A DNA stretch of 40,734 bases from a virus (IMGVR_UViG_3300042695_002147:1-40734); one strand, 5' to 3'; positions 29,171-36,903 are shown, counted from the first letter of the stretch. The notes: generated by a model from the letters alone, not told the origin. Numbers and translations are program-made.

Positions 29171-30637
29171 CTACAGCTTGACCTTAACAATGCTGTAGTT
29201 AAACCGTTCTTCCTGGTAAATTTTCATTCGCTCCATTGCGTGCCGTAACGAATAGTTATTCCAGGACTTCCACGAGAGATCGTCGCAGATATCAAATACG
29301 GTGACCTTATTCGACCTGCCTATTCGCAGCCCCCGTCCAATACCCTGCAAAGTCGTAATTTTAGCTTTTAATCCAAAAGCAAAAATTAGGTTCTCCAAGT
29401 TGCGAATGTTGATGCCTCGGGAGAAGGTACCTAAAGACGCTACTATGATGACACCATCCTCCTGCTCTGCCACATTCACTATTTCGAGGCGCTTATCTTT
29501 ACTGATGCCGCCGTGTACTAAAAATATTTTCCGGCCGAGTCCCAGTCGCTCATTTTCATGTTTCAACTGTTCAAATATCTTCTTTCCGTGTTCCTCTACT
29601 CGCTGGAACAGTACCAGGCTATTTCCAGGACATTTAAGCGTCAGTTTGGTTAGGAAGTTCATTCGAGGCTCGGACGAAAGGAGAAACTCCACCTCTTCCT
29701 GATAGACTTTTCTGGCGTTATCTTTCCTTGTCTCGGGTGGGTACTGCAGAATCACCTGCTTTAGCCTCATGTCAGCCAGCAAACCTTTATCCATTAGTTC
29801 TGAAGTTCGACTTACCTGGTGAACGTCCCCAAAAAGTCCACGAAGAATCATTTCATTGGTCAAAGTGCCATCGAGGGTCCCGGTAAAGCCGTAGCGGTAC
29901 TTTGAGTTTTTACACTTCTCAATGAGTTGCCTGAGCTTGTCGCTTTTATCCTCGTGCGCCTCGTCGGCGATTACCAACTCAAACCTTTCAAAGTACTCTA
30001 CGGGAAGTTTGTAGATTGATTGCCAGGTGGAGATAACTATCTGCTTTGAAACCTCTTTTGTCTGCCCTCCGTGGATCTGCTGAACCATTTCATCAACGTC
30101 AAAGTCGGGTTCAACAGATGCGTAATCCTTAAAGTCCCCATACATCTGCCCGACAAGCTGGATAGACGGCACAATAAGTAACGTAGGCCGATTGATAAGC
30201 CTAATGAGCGCGTAAATGGACAATGACTTTCCTGACCCGGTAGCTGATAGGAAGAGTCCCTTACTATTAGACGAGGCGATCCTTAGTACTTCCTTCTGAT
30301 ATTCACGGAGCTCGTGCTTTGCCCTGAATGTCTCAGTAAAGCTGTCCAGGTTCAGTGAGTCATGATGGCTAAATTCACTTTGGTCAATTTCGACGGAGAG
30401 TCCCCTGTTGTCTGCAAATTGAAGAACCTTGGTAAGTAGCCCCATATAGGTGCTGGATGTCCTTAGGTCAAACAGAGAGATCCTCCCGTCCCAGAATCCC
30501 ATTTTATACTTCGGCATGTGACGAAAGTTAGGGACAAAATAGGAGAACGCCTCCTTTAGCTCGTGGCGAATTGTTCCGGAGGTTGACATTACCCGGACCC
30601 TAACTTCGTCAATTTTCTGCACGGTCAAATCGGCCAT
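29171..30637 (-). CDS. uvsW: UvsW-type DNA/RNA helicase
   Basis: A 488-residue superfamily 2 helicase (T4 UvsW 503) that remodels forks and R-loops and favours recombination-dependent over origin replication. MADLTVQKIDEVRVRV aligns with the T4 start, followed by YKMGFWDGRISLFD. LREYQKEVLR, Walker A ATGSGKS (about 131), DEAHED (about 222), GFTGTLDGT, LVLFQRVEEHGKKI, GIGRGLRIGRS cover motifs Q to VI. ATG 30637 lies about 5 bp after the predicted -10, so the mRNA may be leaderless. It heads the minus-strand unit uvsW-55-47-46. Confidence 0.94.
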   Translation of the reverse strand: MADLTVQKIDEVRVRVMSTSGTIRHELKEAFSYFVPNFRHMPKYKMGFWDGRISLFDLRTSSTYMGLLTKVLQFADNRGLSVEIDQSEFSHHDSLNLDSFTETFRAKHELREYQKEVLRIASSNSKGLFLSATGSGKSLSIYALIRLINRPTLLIVPSIQLVGQMYGDFKDYASVEPDFDVDEMVQQIHGGQTKEVSKQIVISTWQSIYKLPVEYFERFELVIADEAHEDKSDKLRQLIEKCKNSKYRYGFTGTLDGTLTNEMILRGLFGDVHQVSRTSELMDKGLLADMRLKQVILQYPPETRKDNARKVYQEEVEFLLSSEPRMNFLTKLTLKCPGNSLVLFQRVEEHGKKIFEQLKHENERLGLGRKIFLVHGGISKDKRLEIVNVAEQEDGVIIVASLGTFSRGINIRNLENLIFAFGLKAKITTLQGIGRGLRIGRSNKVTVFDICDDLSWKSWNNYSLRHAMERMKIYQEERFNYSIVKVKL

Positions 30638-30642
30638 GATTG

Positions 30643-30677
30643 ACGATAACCGTTTGGTAATGCGCCGGTGCATTACC
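30643..30677 (-). promoter_or_regulatory. Box promoter of uvsW (GGTAATGCACCGG, -10 TATCGT)
   Basis: Minus strand: box 30677-30665, 16-bp spacer, TATCGT at 30648-30643. It shares a palindrome with the plus-strand promoter. Confidence 0.7.
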
Positions 30678-30690
30678 TGGATGCTAAATA
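30656..30690 (+). promoter_or_regulatory. Box promoter / late promoter hybrid (GGTAATGCGCCGG, TAAATA)
   Basis: Plus strand: box 30656-30668, 16-bp spacer, TAAATA at 30685-30690. GCTAAATA (30683-30690) is at the same time a late-type element, 7 bp before ATG 30698. The two boxes overlap as GGTAATGC...GCATTACC over 30656-30677. Confidence 0.65.
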
Positions 30691-30697
30691 TGGGGAT

Positions 30698-31258
30698 ATG
30701 AAACAGCTCAACTTGCAAAGTGAACTGCACTTTGATTTTCAAATAATGAAGCTTCCCACCCTACCTCTTTTGGTTCAGTCGGTTGCGCTACCTGGGATCT
30801 TCACTGAGGCCCCTCAAACAAGCACCCAATTCTCTCCTATCAAACATCCAGGGGATACCGTGTTCTTTCAGGACCTTATAGTGACGCTTAAGGTGGACGA
30901 GGGAATGGAAGCTTGGTTTGAGATGTACAAATGGATAACAGGGCTGACCCGATCTGAGAGCTACGCGCAGTTTATTGAGCTTCTTGCTGACAAGACTCGA
31001 TCGCTCGATGGCTCCAAGAAGCTCTTTAAGAATAAAGAACTGACTCCAGGTAGTAGAGGCTATAAGAACCTGAAGTCCACAGCATCATTAACGATAAGCG
31101 ACTCCAATCACATCAAATACATAGAGGTGGTATTTGTGAACATACACCCAGTCAACATGAGTGGGCTTCAATTCCGTACTGACGAGTCCCAGACCGGGTA
31201 CATGACCTACGATGTGGCTTTCTCGTACGACTATTACTTTCCAAGACCTGTTTCATAA
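30698..31258 (+). CDS. Tail tube-family protein (T4 gp19/gp54-like)
   Basis: A 186-residue protein with the T4 tail-tube pattern: FQIMKLPTLPLLVQSVALPGI, SPIKHPGDTVFFQDLIVTLKVDEGMEAWFEMYKWI, TASLTISDSNHIKYIEVVFVNIHPVNMSGLQFRTDESQ, and a final strand MTYDVAFSYDYYFP. T4 gp19 (163) shows the same order of segments, ending in TFEVTLALDYW. It could be the tube subunit or a tube-initiator paralogue (gp54-like); one copy in isolation from the sheath gene leaves this open. ATG 30698 is chosen because upstream codons lie inside the promoter. Confidence 0.75.
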   Translation: MKQLNLQSELHFDFQIMKLPTLPLLVQSVALPGIFTEAPQTSTQFSPIKHPGDTVFFQDLIVTLKVDEGMEAWFEMYKWITGLTRSESYAQFIELLADKTRSLDGSKKLFKNKELTPGSRGYKNLKSTASLTISDSNHIKYIEVVFVNIHPVNMSGLQFRTDESQTGYMTYDVAFSYDYYFPRPVS

Positions 31259-31266
31259 TTCAAAAA

Positions 31267-31301
31267 GGTAATGCTCAGGCTGTATCCCACTCTGCTTCAC
31301 T
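31267..31301 (+). promoter_or_regulatory. Box promoter of uvsY (GGTAATGCTCAGG, -10 TTCACT)
   Basis: Box 31267-31279, 16-bp spacer, TTCACT at 31296-31301, a weak -10. Leader of about 30 nt to ATG 31337. Confidence 0.55.
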
Positions 31302-31336
31302 AAGCATACGGATAGTTTTATCTGGAAAATGAAAAG

Positions 31337-31774
31337 ATGAAGTACGACGAACTGATCGACATGTGGGAACGCGACGCGAAAATTGAGCCAGATAATCTGG
31401 ACAGCGAGTCGCTCAAAATCCCACTCATTCAGGGAAAGTATTTCAATCTATTTTGTCGAGAAAAAGCCATCCTTGCAAAACTAAACTTGGACCTCAGTCA
31501 GTTGAGGCGTTGGAAGCGTGATTACTTCCTGGGAGAAATCCCAGTTGAGGAACTGGTAGAGAAAGGGATTCCGGTCTTTGCCAGAAGGCTCGTTAAATCG
31601 GAAGTCGATGCCTACATCGATACCGATTCGGATGTAATTACCATGTTGGAGAAAATTGCGGTTGTTCAGACAAAGGTTGACTTACTCAATCTTCTTGTGA
31701 AGAGCATCAATGATCGCCAATGGAACATCCGCAACGCGATTGAGTTCCTCAAATGGAAGAGTGGTGTATCATGA
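31337..31774 (+). CDS. uvsY: UvsY recombination mediator
   Basis: A 145-residue protein matching T4 UvsY (137), which loads UvsX on gp32-coated single strands. DELIDMWERDAKIEPDNLDSESLKIP, KYFNLFCREKAILAKLNLDLSQLRRWKRDYFLG, RRLVKSEVDAYIDTDSDVI and LLVKSINDRQWNIRNAIEFLKWKSG follow T4 LQEELKKDVFIDSTKLQYEA, YSKWLNKHSSIKKEMLRIEAQ, MKTVLSADKDVL and AIKSRGFAIKHIQDMRAFEAG. ATGA overlap with the next gene. Confidence 0.88.
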   Translation: MKYDELIDMWERDAKIEPDNLDSESLKIPLIQGKYFNLFCREKAILAKLNLDLSQLRRWKRDYFLGEIPVEELVEKGIPVFARRLVKSEVDAYIDTDSDVITMLEKIAVVQTKVDLLNLLVKSINDRQWNIRNAIEFLKWKSGVS

Positions 31775-32295
31775 GTGAGAACCTAAAAAACAAAGAAGAT
31801 TGGTTCGTTTACTATGTTGCTAGTCCGTATTCGCATCCAGAACCATCAGTAAGAAAAGAGCGCTATGAGTTGGCAGTGAAAGCGGCCAAAACATTAACCC
31901 GGTTGGGATACTCAGCATTTGTTCCAATTGCTTATGACGGCCTTTGGGACCTCGATCCGAGCTACACTGTAGACCACTCGTGGAGCTTCTGGGAGAAAAT
32001 TGACTTACCGATCCTTGACCGCTGTTCGGCGTTAGTTCTCTTTGAGATTCCCGGATGGGAAAAGAGTCAAGGAGTTGCAGGAGAGCTTGAGCATTGTGAA
32101 AAAATGGGAATACCCGTCATGTGCATTTCTCTTGAGGACCTTGCAAATGACCAGGTCATTCATCGCAAGATGAGTCTTCTTAAGGGGATGATTCGTCGAA
32201 ATAAACGAGAGGCTCCACCAAAATTCAATACGAGTTCGGATACAACATCGGAACGAGTCGTATCATTTTGCAATCCGTCGCGGGAGATACTCTAA
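31771..32295 (+). CDS. DUF1937 protein (deoxyribosyltransferase-like fold)
   Basis: A 174-residue protein. YYVASPYSHPEPSVRKERYELA, LGYSAFVPIAYDGLWDL, SWSFWEKIDLPILDRCSALVLFEIPGWEKSQGVAGELEHCEKMGIPV is characteristic of the DUF1937 family, which has the nucleoside 2-deoxyribosyltransferase/Rossmann-like fold. The conserved SPY, D and GVxxE positions suggest nucleotide or nucleoside binding. The start at 31771 overlaps the uvsY stop codon (ATGA). A role in nucleotide salvage or signalling is inferred; no enzyme activity is known to me for this family. Confidence 0.8.
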   Translation: MSENLKNKEDWFVYYVASPYSHPEPSVRKERYELAVKAAKTLTRLGYSAFVPIAYDGLWDLDPSYTVDHSWSFWEKIDLPILDRCSALVLFEIPGWEKSQGVAGELEHCEKMGIPVMCISLEDLANDQVIHRKMSLLKGMIRRNKREAPPKFNTSSDTTSERVVSFCNPSREIL

Positions 32296-32298
32296 ATA
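32291..32298 (+). promoter_or_regulatory. Late promoter TCTAAATA
   Basis: Overlaps the end of the DUF1937 gene, 11 bp before ATG 32310 and 23 bp before ATG 32322. Confidence 0.4.
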
Positions 32299-32309
32299 TC
32301 ACCCACGCA

Positions 32310-33596
32310 ATGTCAGGAAACATGGAAATAGCACAAGCAGAGCGGGAGTACTTAAACGATCTACCGGACTTTACCGAGTTCGATCCTTCCGCTCTGCGTA
32401 GCTATGACCCTAACCTTGATTACACCGAGTACGCCTTCATTCAACCTGATGGTACTGCACTTGGCGTGAGTTATCCTGGCAAAAACCGAAAGCAGCTATA
32501 CTACAGAGCAAGTAAGCAGTACCACTCATTTCGGACCTTCATTAACCGCCACCGACCAAACACTAAATGTCACACGAAGTTCCACCTTTGGAAGGGACGT
32601 CCGAGGAAGCAATTCGTAATCTGCATTGATATTGACGCCCTAACCAGGCGGGATTATCGAATGGCTAACTTTTGGGGGGCAATTGCCTTTGAGGAGAACC
32701 CGTACGAGTTTAGAGTGAAGCTCGGGTTCGTTGAATTGGCCAAGGAGATCCAGAAGCGCATCGGTAACAAGGGTTACGTGTTCAACTCTGTTAAGTCCGG
32801 GCGGCCCAAGATTTTAATGGTCGTTGAATACGAGGAGGCTCGGAAATGGCCATGCGTAAACGACCTCAAGGAACTCTGTTTTCAATTCTTCCCTGAATAT
32901 GCCGAATCTGGCTGCATTGAGTTCACGCGAAACGCCTTTTCTTCTACGTTCTTCCCATGGGAAAAGCGCTTTGAAATTCGGGATGTGCTCCCAAGGCTTG
33001 AGCCAATTAAGATATCCAAATCAGCCGAACACATAATCTTTAAGACTGCCGAAGAAGAACGTGTTGCATCTTCAACCTTCAAGTACCTTATCGCCCACCA
33101 GCTTCCGGCTGAGCTTGACACCAATGGTCACACAAGGAGCTTCAAAACCTTTTTAAAGATGCTGTGCACGATGTCAGGCCTCGCAAAGAAGGGGTTTGGT
33201 ATATCGCAGAAGGTGGTGGCTCGAACACTCAATATAGAGCAAACCACGGCCTCTACATACATTCGCAAAGCCATCCAGCTCGGATACCTCACAGTGGAGA
33301 ACGATTGGTATGAGCCGGGGAAGAGAGCAAAGATCTACAAAGCTCGCGGTGCCCTACGAAGATTCATTAAAGAGAAGATATCAGCTGTACTTGCCACTGC
33401 ACTCCCTAGACGAATAAGAAAGAAAGAGTGGCACAAGACAATAGTGTACTATGGCCTTAAATGCTTCAGGACCAACCCTGACGGCTTTTTGAAATGGGTG
33501 AAGACCATTCGGGACCATGACGTTGGAGACCGCTGGCAGCAGGCTGTGAACTTCCATAAGTGGCTTGTCGAGAACCCTCTACCCAAAGCGACTTAG
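32310..33596 (+). CDS. Possible primase-like replication protein with winged helix
   Basis: A 428-residue basic protein; ATG 32310 or 32322 (the latter has AGGA five bases upstream). Not firmly recognised. RKQFVICIDIDALTRRD gives a beta-strand with an acidic pair, YVFNSVKSGRPKILMVVEYE follows, then GCIEFTRNAFSSTFFPW. This order resembles archaeo-eukaryotic primase motifs I-III, but the usual SxH is not seen. The region about 300-345 (GFGISQKVVARTLNIEQTTASTYIRKAIQLGYL) is a clear winged helix. The C-terminus is Lys/Arg-rich. It lies behind uvsY, and no T4 gp61 primase is in the window, so a replication role is plausible. Confidence 0.7.
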   Translation: MSGNMEIAQAEREYLNDLPDFTEFDPSALRSYDPNLDYTEYAFIQPDGTALGVSYPGKNRKQLYYRASKQYHSFRTFINRHRPNTKCHTKFHLWKGRPRKQFVICIDIDALTRRDYRMANFWGAIAFEENPYEFRVKLGFVELAKEIQKRIGNKGYVFNSVKSGRPKILMVVEYEEARKWPCVNDLKELCFQFFPEYAESGCIEFTRNAFSSTFFPWEKRFEIRDVLPRLEPIKISKSAEHIIFKTAEEERVASSTFKYLIAHQLPAELDTNGHTRSFKTFLKMLCTMSGLAKKGFGISQKVVARTLNIEQTTASTYIRKAIQLGYLTVENDWYEPGKRAKIYKARGALRRFIKEKISAVLATALPRRIRKKEWHKTIVYYGLKCFRTNPDGFLKWVKTIRDHDVGDRWQQAVNFHKWLVENPLPKAT

Positions 33597-34215
33597 GCCC
33601 AACAATCTCCACCCAGCGCATTAGGTCTTCACGGGTGAAGTGTATCTTCGGCTACCCCAAATCCGGGATTATTTCACATTTTAGGTTGGATTGGTGACTG
33701 TAGACCTTTCCATCCTACCCTTTCTTCCTCTTAAACTTGGTTATTTCAGATTTGGATTGATGATTGGTCGGTCTGGCATCCCTTTACCCTGGTTTTGTTG
33801 ACATGAAATGTTTGAATCTTTGGTACTATAAAAGCAGGAGATAAGATGATGTGCATATGATCACTATACACATGCAGTGTCTGATTAGTGATTGTGTGAT
33901 TCACATGTCACATGGAACCCTATACAGACCTCCCTACTCTCTATTCAAATAGACCTAAAGACAGTTAAAGGATCGAAAGGTGTCCAGGTCTCATCACACT
34001 GTTCACTCCACAATAAGGATCGGTCTAATAGGGATCCCTCATATTGATGTGTGTAAAACTCGTAGAAGAAGGTTGGCGTAGACAACCTAGAAGAGCCAAC
34101 ACTCAATATTCGGTTGAATGAAATAGAGATAACCCACTAATACCCTTCTGTGTTGAGAGTGGGTAGTTCCCACTTCCTCCTTAATAGTTCATACGGACCT
34201 TGGTCTGTCGTCCTG

Positions 34216-34250
34216 GGTAATGTTTGAGCTATGTCTGAATCAAGTAACCT
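34216..34250 (+). promoter_or_regulatory. Box promoter (GGTAATGTTTGAG, -10 TAACCT)
   Basis: Box 34216-34228, 16-bp spacer, TAACCT at 34245-34250. Same box variant as the int promoter, including ATGTTTGA (34220-34227). Confidence 0.65.
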
Positions 34251-34278
34251 CACAATACGCTCGCTTCTTTGTGTGAAG

Positions 34279-34286
34279 TGTAAATA
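34279..34286 (+). promoter_or_regulatory. Late promoter TGTAAATA
   Basis: 28 bp before ATG 34315, downstream of the box promoter, so the gene may have tandem promoters. Confidence 0.4.
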
Positions 34287-34314
34287 GGAGCAGCGCACTC
34301 GTTAGAGGTACTGA

Positions 34315-35844
34315 ATGAAGAAACGACTAACACGACCCTACGTTGTTATCGGCACTGCCCACCTGGGGTTGAGCACTCCAATCCTCAAAGTCATAAGCTC
34401 ATTTGCAAAGCACTTCAATGCAAAGGTCCTCCACGTTGGTCCCCTCTGTACTGTTGAAGAACGCAAGATGTACGAAAATCGAATCCAAAGGGTTAAGACC
34501 TGGGAGAAGATCACCGAGCGGAATATCCAGATAGAGGAGCTTTACCAGCGTTATAAGAAAGAAGCTGAGAAGTTACTTGGATTACAGAAAAAGAGAGTCC
34601 TGGCTCTTCAAGAGGCATTTGGTGAAATTGACTTTGTAGCTAACGACGAGCAGATGATCCCCGATTCCTCCATTCCGGTGATAGGATCTGAGTATTCCCT
34701 GTCTAGGCACCTGATCCTTACTTCCATACCAGCTAATGGGGATAAGATTACAGGGGACCCTATTACATCAAAGTGTATGCTTGCCATGCGGGAATATAAT
34801 TGTTCCGTACTGATGGCCCACCCTATTCCTTCTACTCGCATGTACAAGAAGGAAGGCGTCAACTGCGCATATCAATTTGCTACTACCGGAAGTCTCATTC
34901 CGCCTGAGCGTTGCAAGCGGGTGAGCGATATCTGGAAGCAAATCCTTAAGCCGTCATTTATCTTTGTTGGGATTGATGCAAAGAGCGAAGAGTTCCACTG
35001 TCAGCGCGTAAGGGTAAAATCTCACCGAGATGAGTCCTTACATAGACAGGTACCTCACATAGCCTTTGACGGCCTGGTGTTTAAGGGTGACTTGAAAAAG
35101 CCAATTGAAGCTCAATCTGGCGACAAGGCCTGCTACATTACCGATATCCACGCTCCGCACCATGCAGAGAACGTTCTTCTTTGCTTTAAGGAGCTCATTA
35201 AGCTCCATAGTCCAGAGGTCGTCTTAGACGGAGGAGATACCGCTGACTTTGCTTCCGTGTCCCGTCATACGGAAGCCTTACCTGGGGCGAGGGAGAATCT
35301 TCGTCTTACCGATGATCTTCAAGCGATGTGGAATGTCCTTGATGGTTTTAAGAAAGCTGCTCCGTCCGTTAAGACAGTAAAGGTCCTTGATTCAAACCAT
35401 GCAGAGTGGCTTACACTTTTCGTTCAGAAGAACCCAGCTCTTAAAGGACTTCTGGATTGGGAGACCTTAGCCAAGGGGTTCTTTAAGGAATTTGACTTAG
35501 TAGTCAGAAAAGGAAACGTAGGGGCAATCTGGTTTGGTGACCTTGCCATCCGACATGGGGACCAAGAGAACTCCTTAATGGACGCTCACCTCTCCTACCG
35601 TAACTACGTGGCTGGACACTTCCATGCATATCAAGAGCTAGGCGATGCGGTAAGAGTCGGGTGTGCAGCAAAGCTCGATCCTGGCTACTTACGCGGCAAC
35701 AACACGGCGTGGCAGTGGCACATCACCACCTTTACAAAGTTTAAGGGCATCACCGACAAACACCCCCGAATCGTCCTGTCTAACAAGACAGGCAACCGCT
35801 CTACATTCATGTATCGCGGACACATTTACGAAATTACACATTAA
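34315..35844 (+). CDS. Metallophosphoesterase with N-terminal extra domain
   Basis: A 509-residue protein with GAGGT six bases before the ATG. The C-terminal half (about 275-480) is a calcineurin-like phosphoesterase: YITDIHAPHH (D, H), VVLDGGDTADF (GD), KVLDSNHAEWL (GNH-type NH), IRHGDQ, VAGHFHAYQE (GHxH). The N-terminal about 270 residues (PYVVIGTAHLGLSTPILKVIS, then a long charged helix VKTWEKITERNIQIEELYQRYKKEAE) are not recognised. It is the second such metal-dependent phosphoesterase here besides gp47, and its substrate is unknown. Expressed from box and possibly late promoters. Confidence 0.85.
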   Translation: MKKRLTRPYVVIGTAHLGLSTPILKVISSFAKHFNAKVLHVGPLCTVEERKMYENRIQRVKTWEKITERNIQIEELYQRYKKEAEKLLGLQKKRVLALQEAFGEIDFVANDEQMIPDSSIPVIGSEYSLSRHLILTSIPANGDKITGDPITSKCMLAMREYNCSVLMAHPIPSTRMYKKEGVNCAYQFATTGSLIPPERCKRVSDIWKQILKPSFIFVGIDAKSEEFHCQRVRVKSHRDESLHRQVPHIAFDGLVFKGDLKKPIEAQSGDKACYITDIHAPHHAENVLLCFKELIKLHSPEVVLDGGDTADFASVSRHTEALPGARENLRLTDDLQAMWNVLDGFKKAAPSVKTVKVLDSNHAEWLTLFVQKNPALKGLLDWETLAKGFFKEFDLVVRKGNVGAIWFGDLAIRHGDQENSLMDAHLSYRNYVAGHFHAYQELGDAVRVGCAAKLDPGYLRGNNTAWQWHITTFTKFKGITDKHPRIVLSNKTGNRSTFMYRGHIYEITH

Positions 35845-35858
35845 GAGCGGAGATATAC

Positions 35859-36212
35859 ATGGTTGAATTACTTCTTGATGACGTTCGAGTGATAAAGCTC
35901 ACTACAGGAGAGGTCGTAGTTGGCTTTCAGGGGACGATGGGTGACGACCTGGATGAGAACCCTGAACTCGACAACTACATAGTTTTACAGCACCCGTACG
36001 TGGTTGATTGCGGTGTAATCAATAAAGATGATCCACAAACCTCATTTGCCATCAATTGCTACCGTTACATGCCCTATCTTCAAGACGAGGCCCTCCTCAT
36101 TCAAAAGCACAATATCATAGCCATCGGTACACCAGATGACTCACTGATCCACTGCTACAGCACGTTAATAGAGATGGCTTTTGGGATGGTGGAAGATGGG
36201 GACGAAAACTGA
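35859..36212 (+). CDS. Unknown acidic beta protein, Sm-like pattern
   Basis: A 117-residue protein with GCGGAG seven bases before ATG. VRVIKLTTGEVVVGFQGTM, then NYIVLQHPYVVD and EALLIQKHNIIAIGTP has the order of an Sm/Lsm-like small barrel (strand, TTGE, strand, then a last pair of strands), a pattern seen in small proteins of T4-like phages. RNA binding has not been shown. It follows the phosphoesterase by 14 bp and overlaps the next gene. Confidence 0.7.
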   Translation: MVELLLDDVRVIKLTTGEVVVGFQGTMGDDLDENPELDNYIVLQHPYVVDCGVINKDDPQTSFAINCYRYMPYLQDEALLIQKHNIIAIGTPDDSLIHCYSTLIEMAFGMVEDGDEN

Positions 36213-36453
36213 TTCAAAGATCTTAGTAACATCAAGCCAGAGTGAGGGTGAGATTGTTGACGCTCTTATCGAAGAGGCTGACGAGATCATGAAGCTAGCA
36301 AAGCTTAGGGATACCATGTCTCTGGGTTGTAAAAGCGCCCTTAGAACAAAATCAGAAAACTATCTGACCGAAGAGATTAGGAGGCGAGTAGATACCTTAT
36401 CGGCGAACATCATTCAGCGGTTCAGGCCTTTGCCTGGTGATGACAGTGAGTAA
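36196..36453 (+). CDS. Unknown helical protein, 85 residues
   Basis: Not recognised. The start at 36196 is chosen because GGTGGAAG lies just upstream and it overlaps the end of the preceding gene by 17 bp. Predicted helical and acidic: EIVDALIEEADEIMKLAKLRDTMSLG, YLTEEIRRRVDTLSANIIQRFRPL. Probably co-transcribed with the two upstream genes. Confidence 0.65.
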   Translation: MGTKTDSKILVTSSQSEGEIVDALIEEADEIMKLAKLRDTMSLGCKSALRTKSENYLTEEIRRRVDTLSANIIQRFRPLPGDDSE

Positions 36454-36476
36454 GGGTTAGCCAACTTTTTCATAAG

Positions 36477-36511
36477 GGTAATGCTCGGACTTCTCTGAGG
36501 TTTCGTAAGAT
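36477..36511 (+). promoter_or_regulatory. Box promoter (GGTAATGCTCGGA, -10 TAAGAT)
   Basis: Box 36477-36489, 16-bp spacer, TAAGAT at 36506-36511, the best -10 of the family. Leader of about 36 nt to ATG 36554. Confidence 0.75.
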
Positions 36512-36553
36512 AAATGAACCTCACGATGAAACCGAATCTGTCTTTAAGGTTCT

Positions 36554-36868
36554 ATGCGACGACAACAAGATATCCTCAGATCGATTTTCCTAGATGGACT
36601 GGCCCTTCTTTCAATTTGCATGGCGATTCTTATGATGAGCCTGCAGGTGAAGGCCTCTAAAAGCACACACACCGGCCTTGCGTACGTTGGTGAAGGCATG
36701 GCTCTTTGTCACTCCGACTACACTCCGGGGCAGGATGGATGGATCACTCTTGAGTTTACTGGGTTTAAAGTTTCAACAAAAAATCAAATAGTCTTCAATC
36801 TTCATGATGGCACCACGGTGGAAGGAAATTTTCCATGCGTCATCAATTTAGACCGTCAACCTGATTGA
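36554..36868 (+). CDS. Small exported or membrane protein, 104 residues
   Basis: Not recognised. The N-terminus MRRQQDILRSIFLDGLALLSICMAILMMSLQVKA is a basic start plus hydrophobic stretch (about 11-30) followed by a possible signal-peptidase site (VKA). The mature part (about 70 residues) is beta-rich with two cysteines (ALCHSDY, FPCVIN) that could form a disulphide in the periplasm. Its own box promoter suggests early or middle expression, for example in exclusion or envelope modification. Confidence 0.7.
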   Translation: MRRQQDILRSIFLDGLALLSICMAILMMSLQVKASKSTHTGLAYVGEGMALCHSDYTPGQDGWITLEFTGFKVSTKNQIVFNLHDGTTVEGNFPCVINLDRQPD

Positions 36869-36895
36869 TATCTCCGCAGTTGCATGTGGATGACT

Positions 36896-36903
36896 GATAA
36901 ATA
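36896..36903 (+). promoter_or_regulatory. Late promoter GATAAATA
   Basis: 25 bp before ATG 36929 with a strong AGGAGG between. It probably drives the two tail genes that follow. Confidence 0.65.

Larger units (their letters stand above)
33597..34314 (+). other. Noncoding region, 718 bp, with promoters and competing hairpins
   Basis: No convincing gene. It contains a sigma70-like start (TTGACA at 33798, TATAAA at 33827, but long spacing), then two sets of mutually exclusive stems: AGGTTG/CAACCT (34070-34088) versus GTTGGC/GCCAAC (34072-34100), and ACCCACT/AGTGGGT (34132-34164) versus AGTGGG/CCCACT (34158-34174). The box promoter at 34216 and a late element at 34279 close it. It could hold a small RNA, a leader or an origin. 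Confidence 0.5.

Noticed and set aside
33846-33952. Tiny reading frames in the noncoding region (ATG 33846, four codons, after AGGAG; ATG 33857, 31 codons)
   Set aside because: Too short, with unconvincing composition. The first could be a leader peptide but nothing supports it further.
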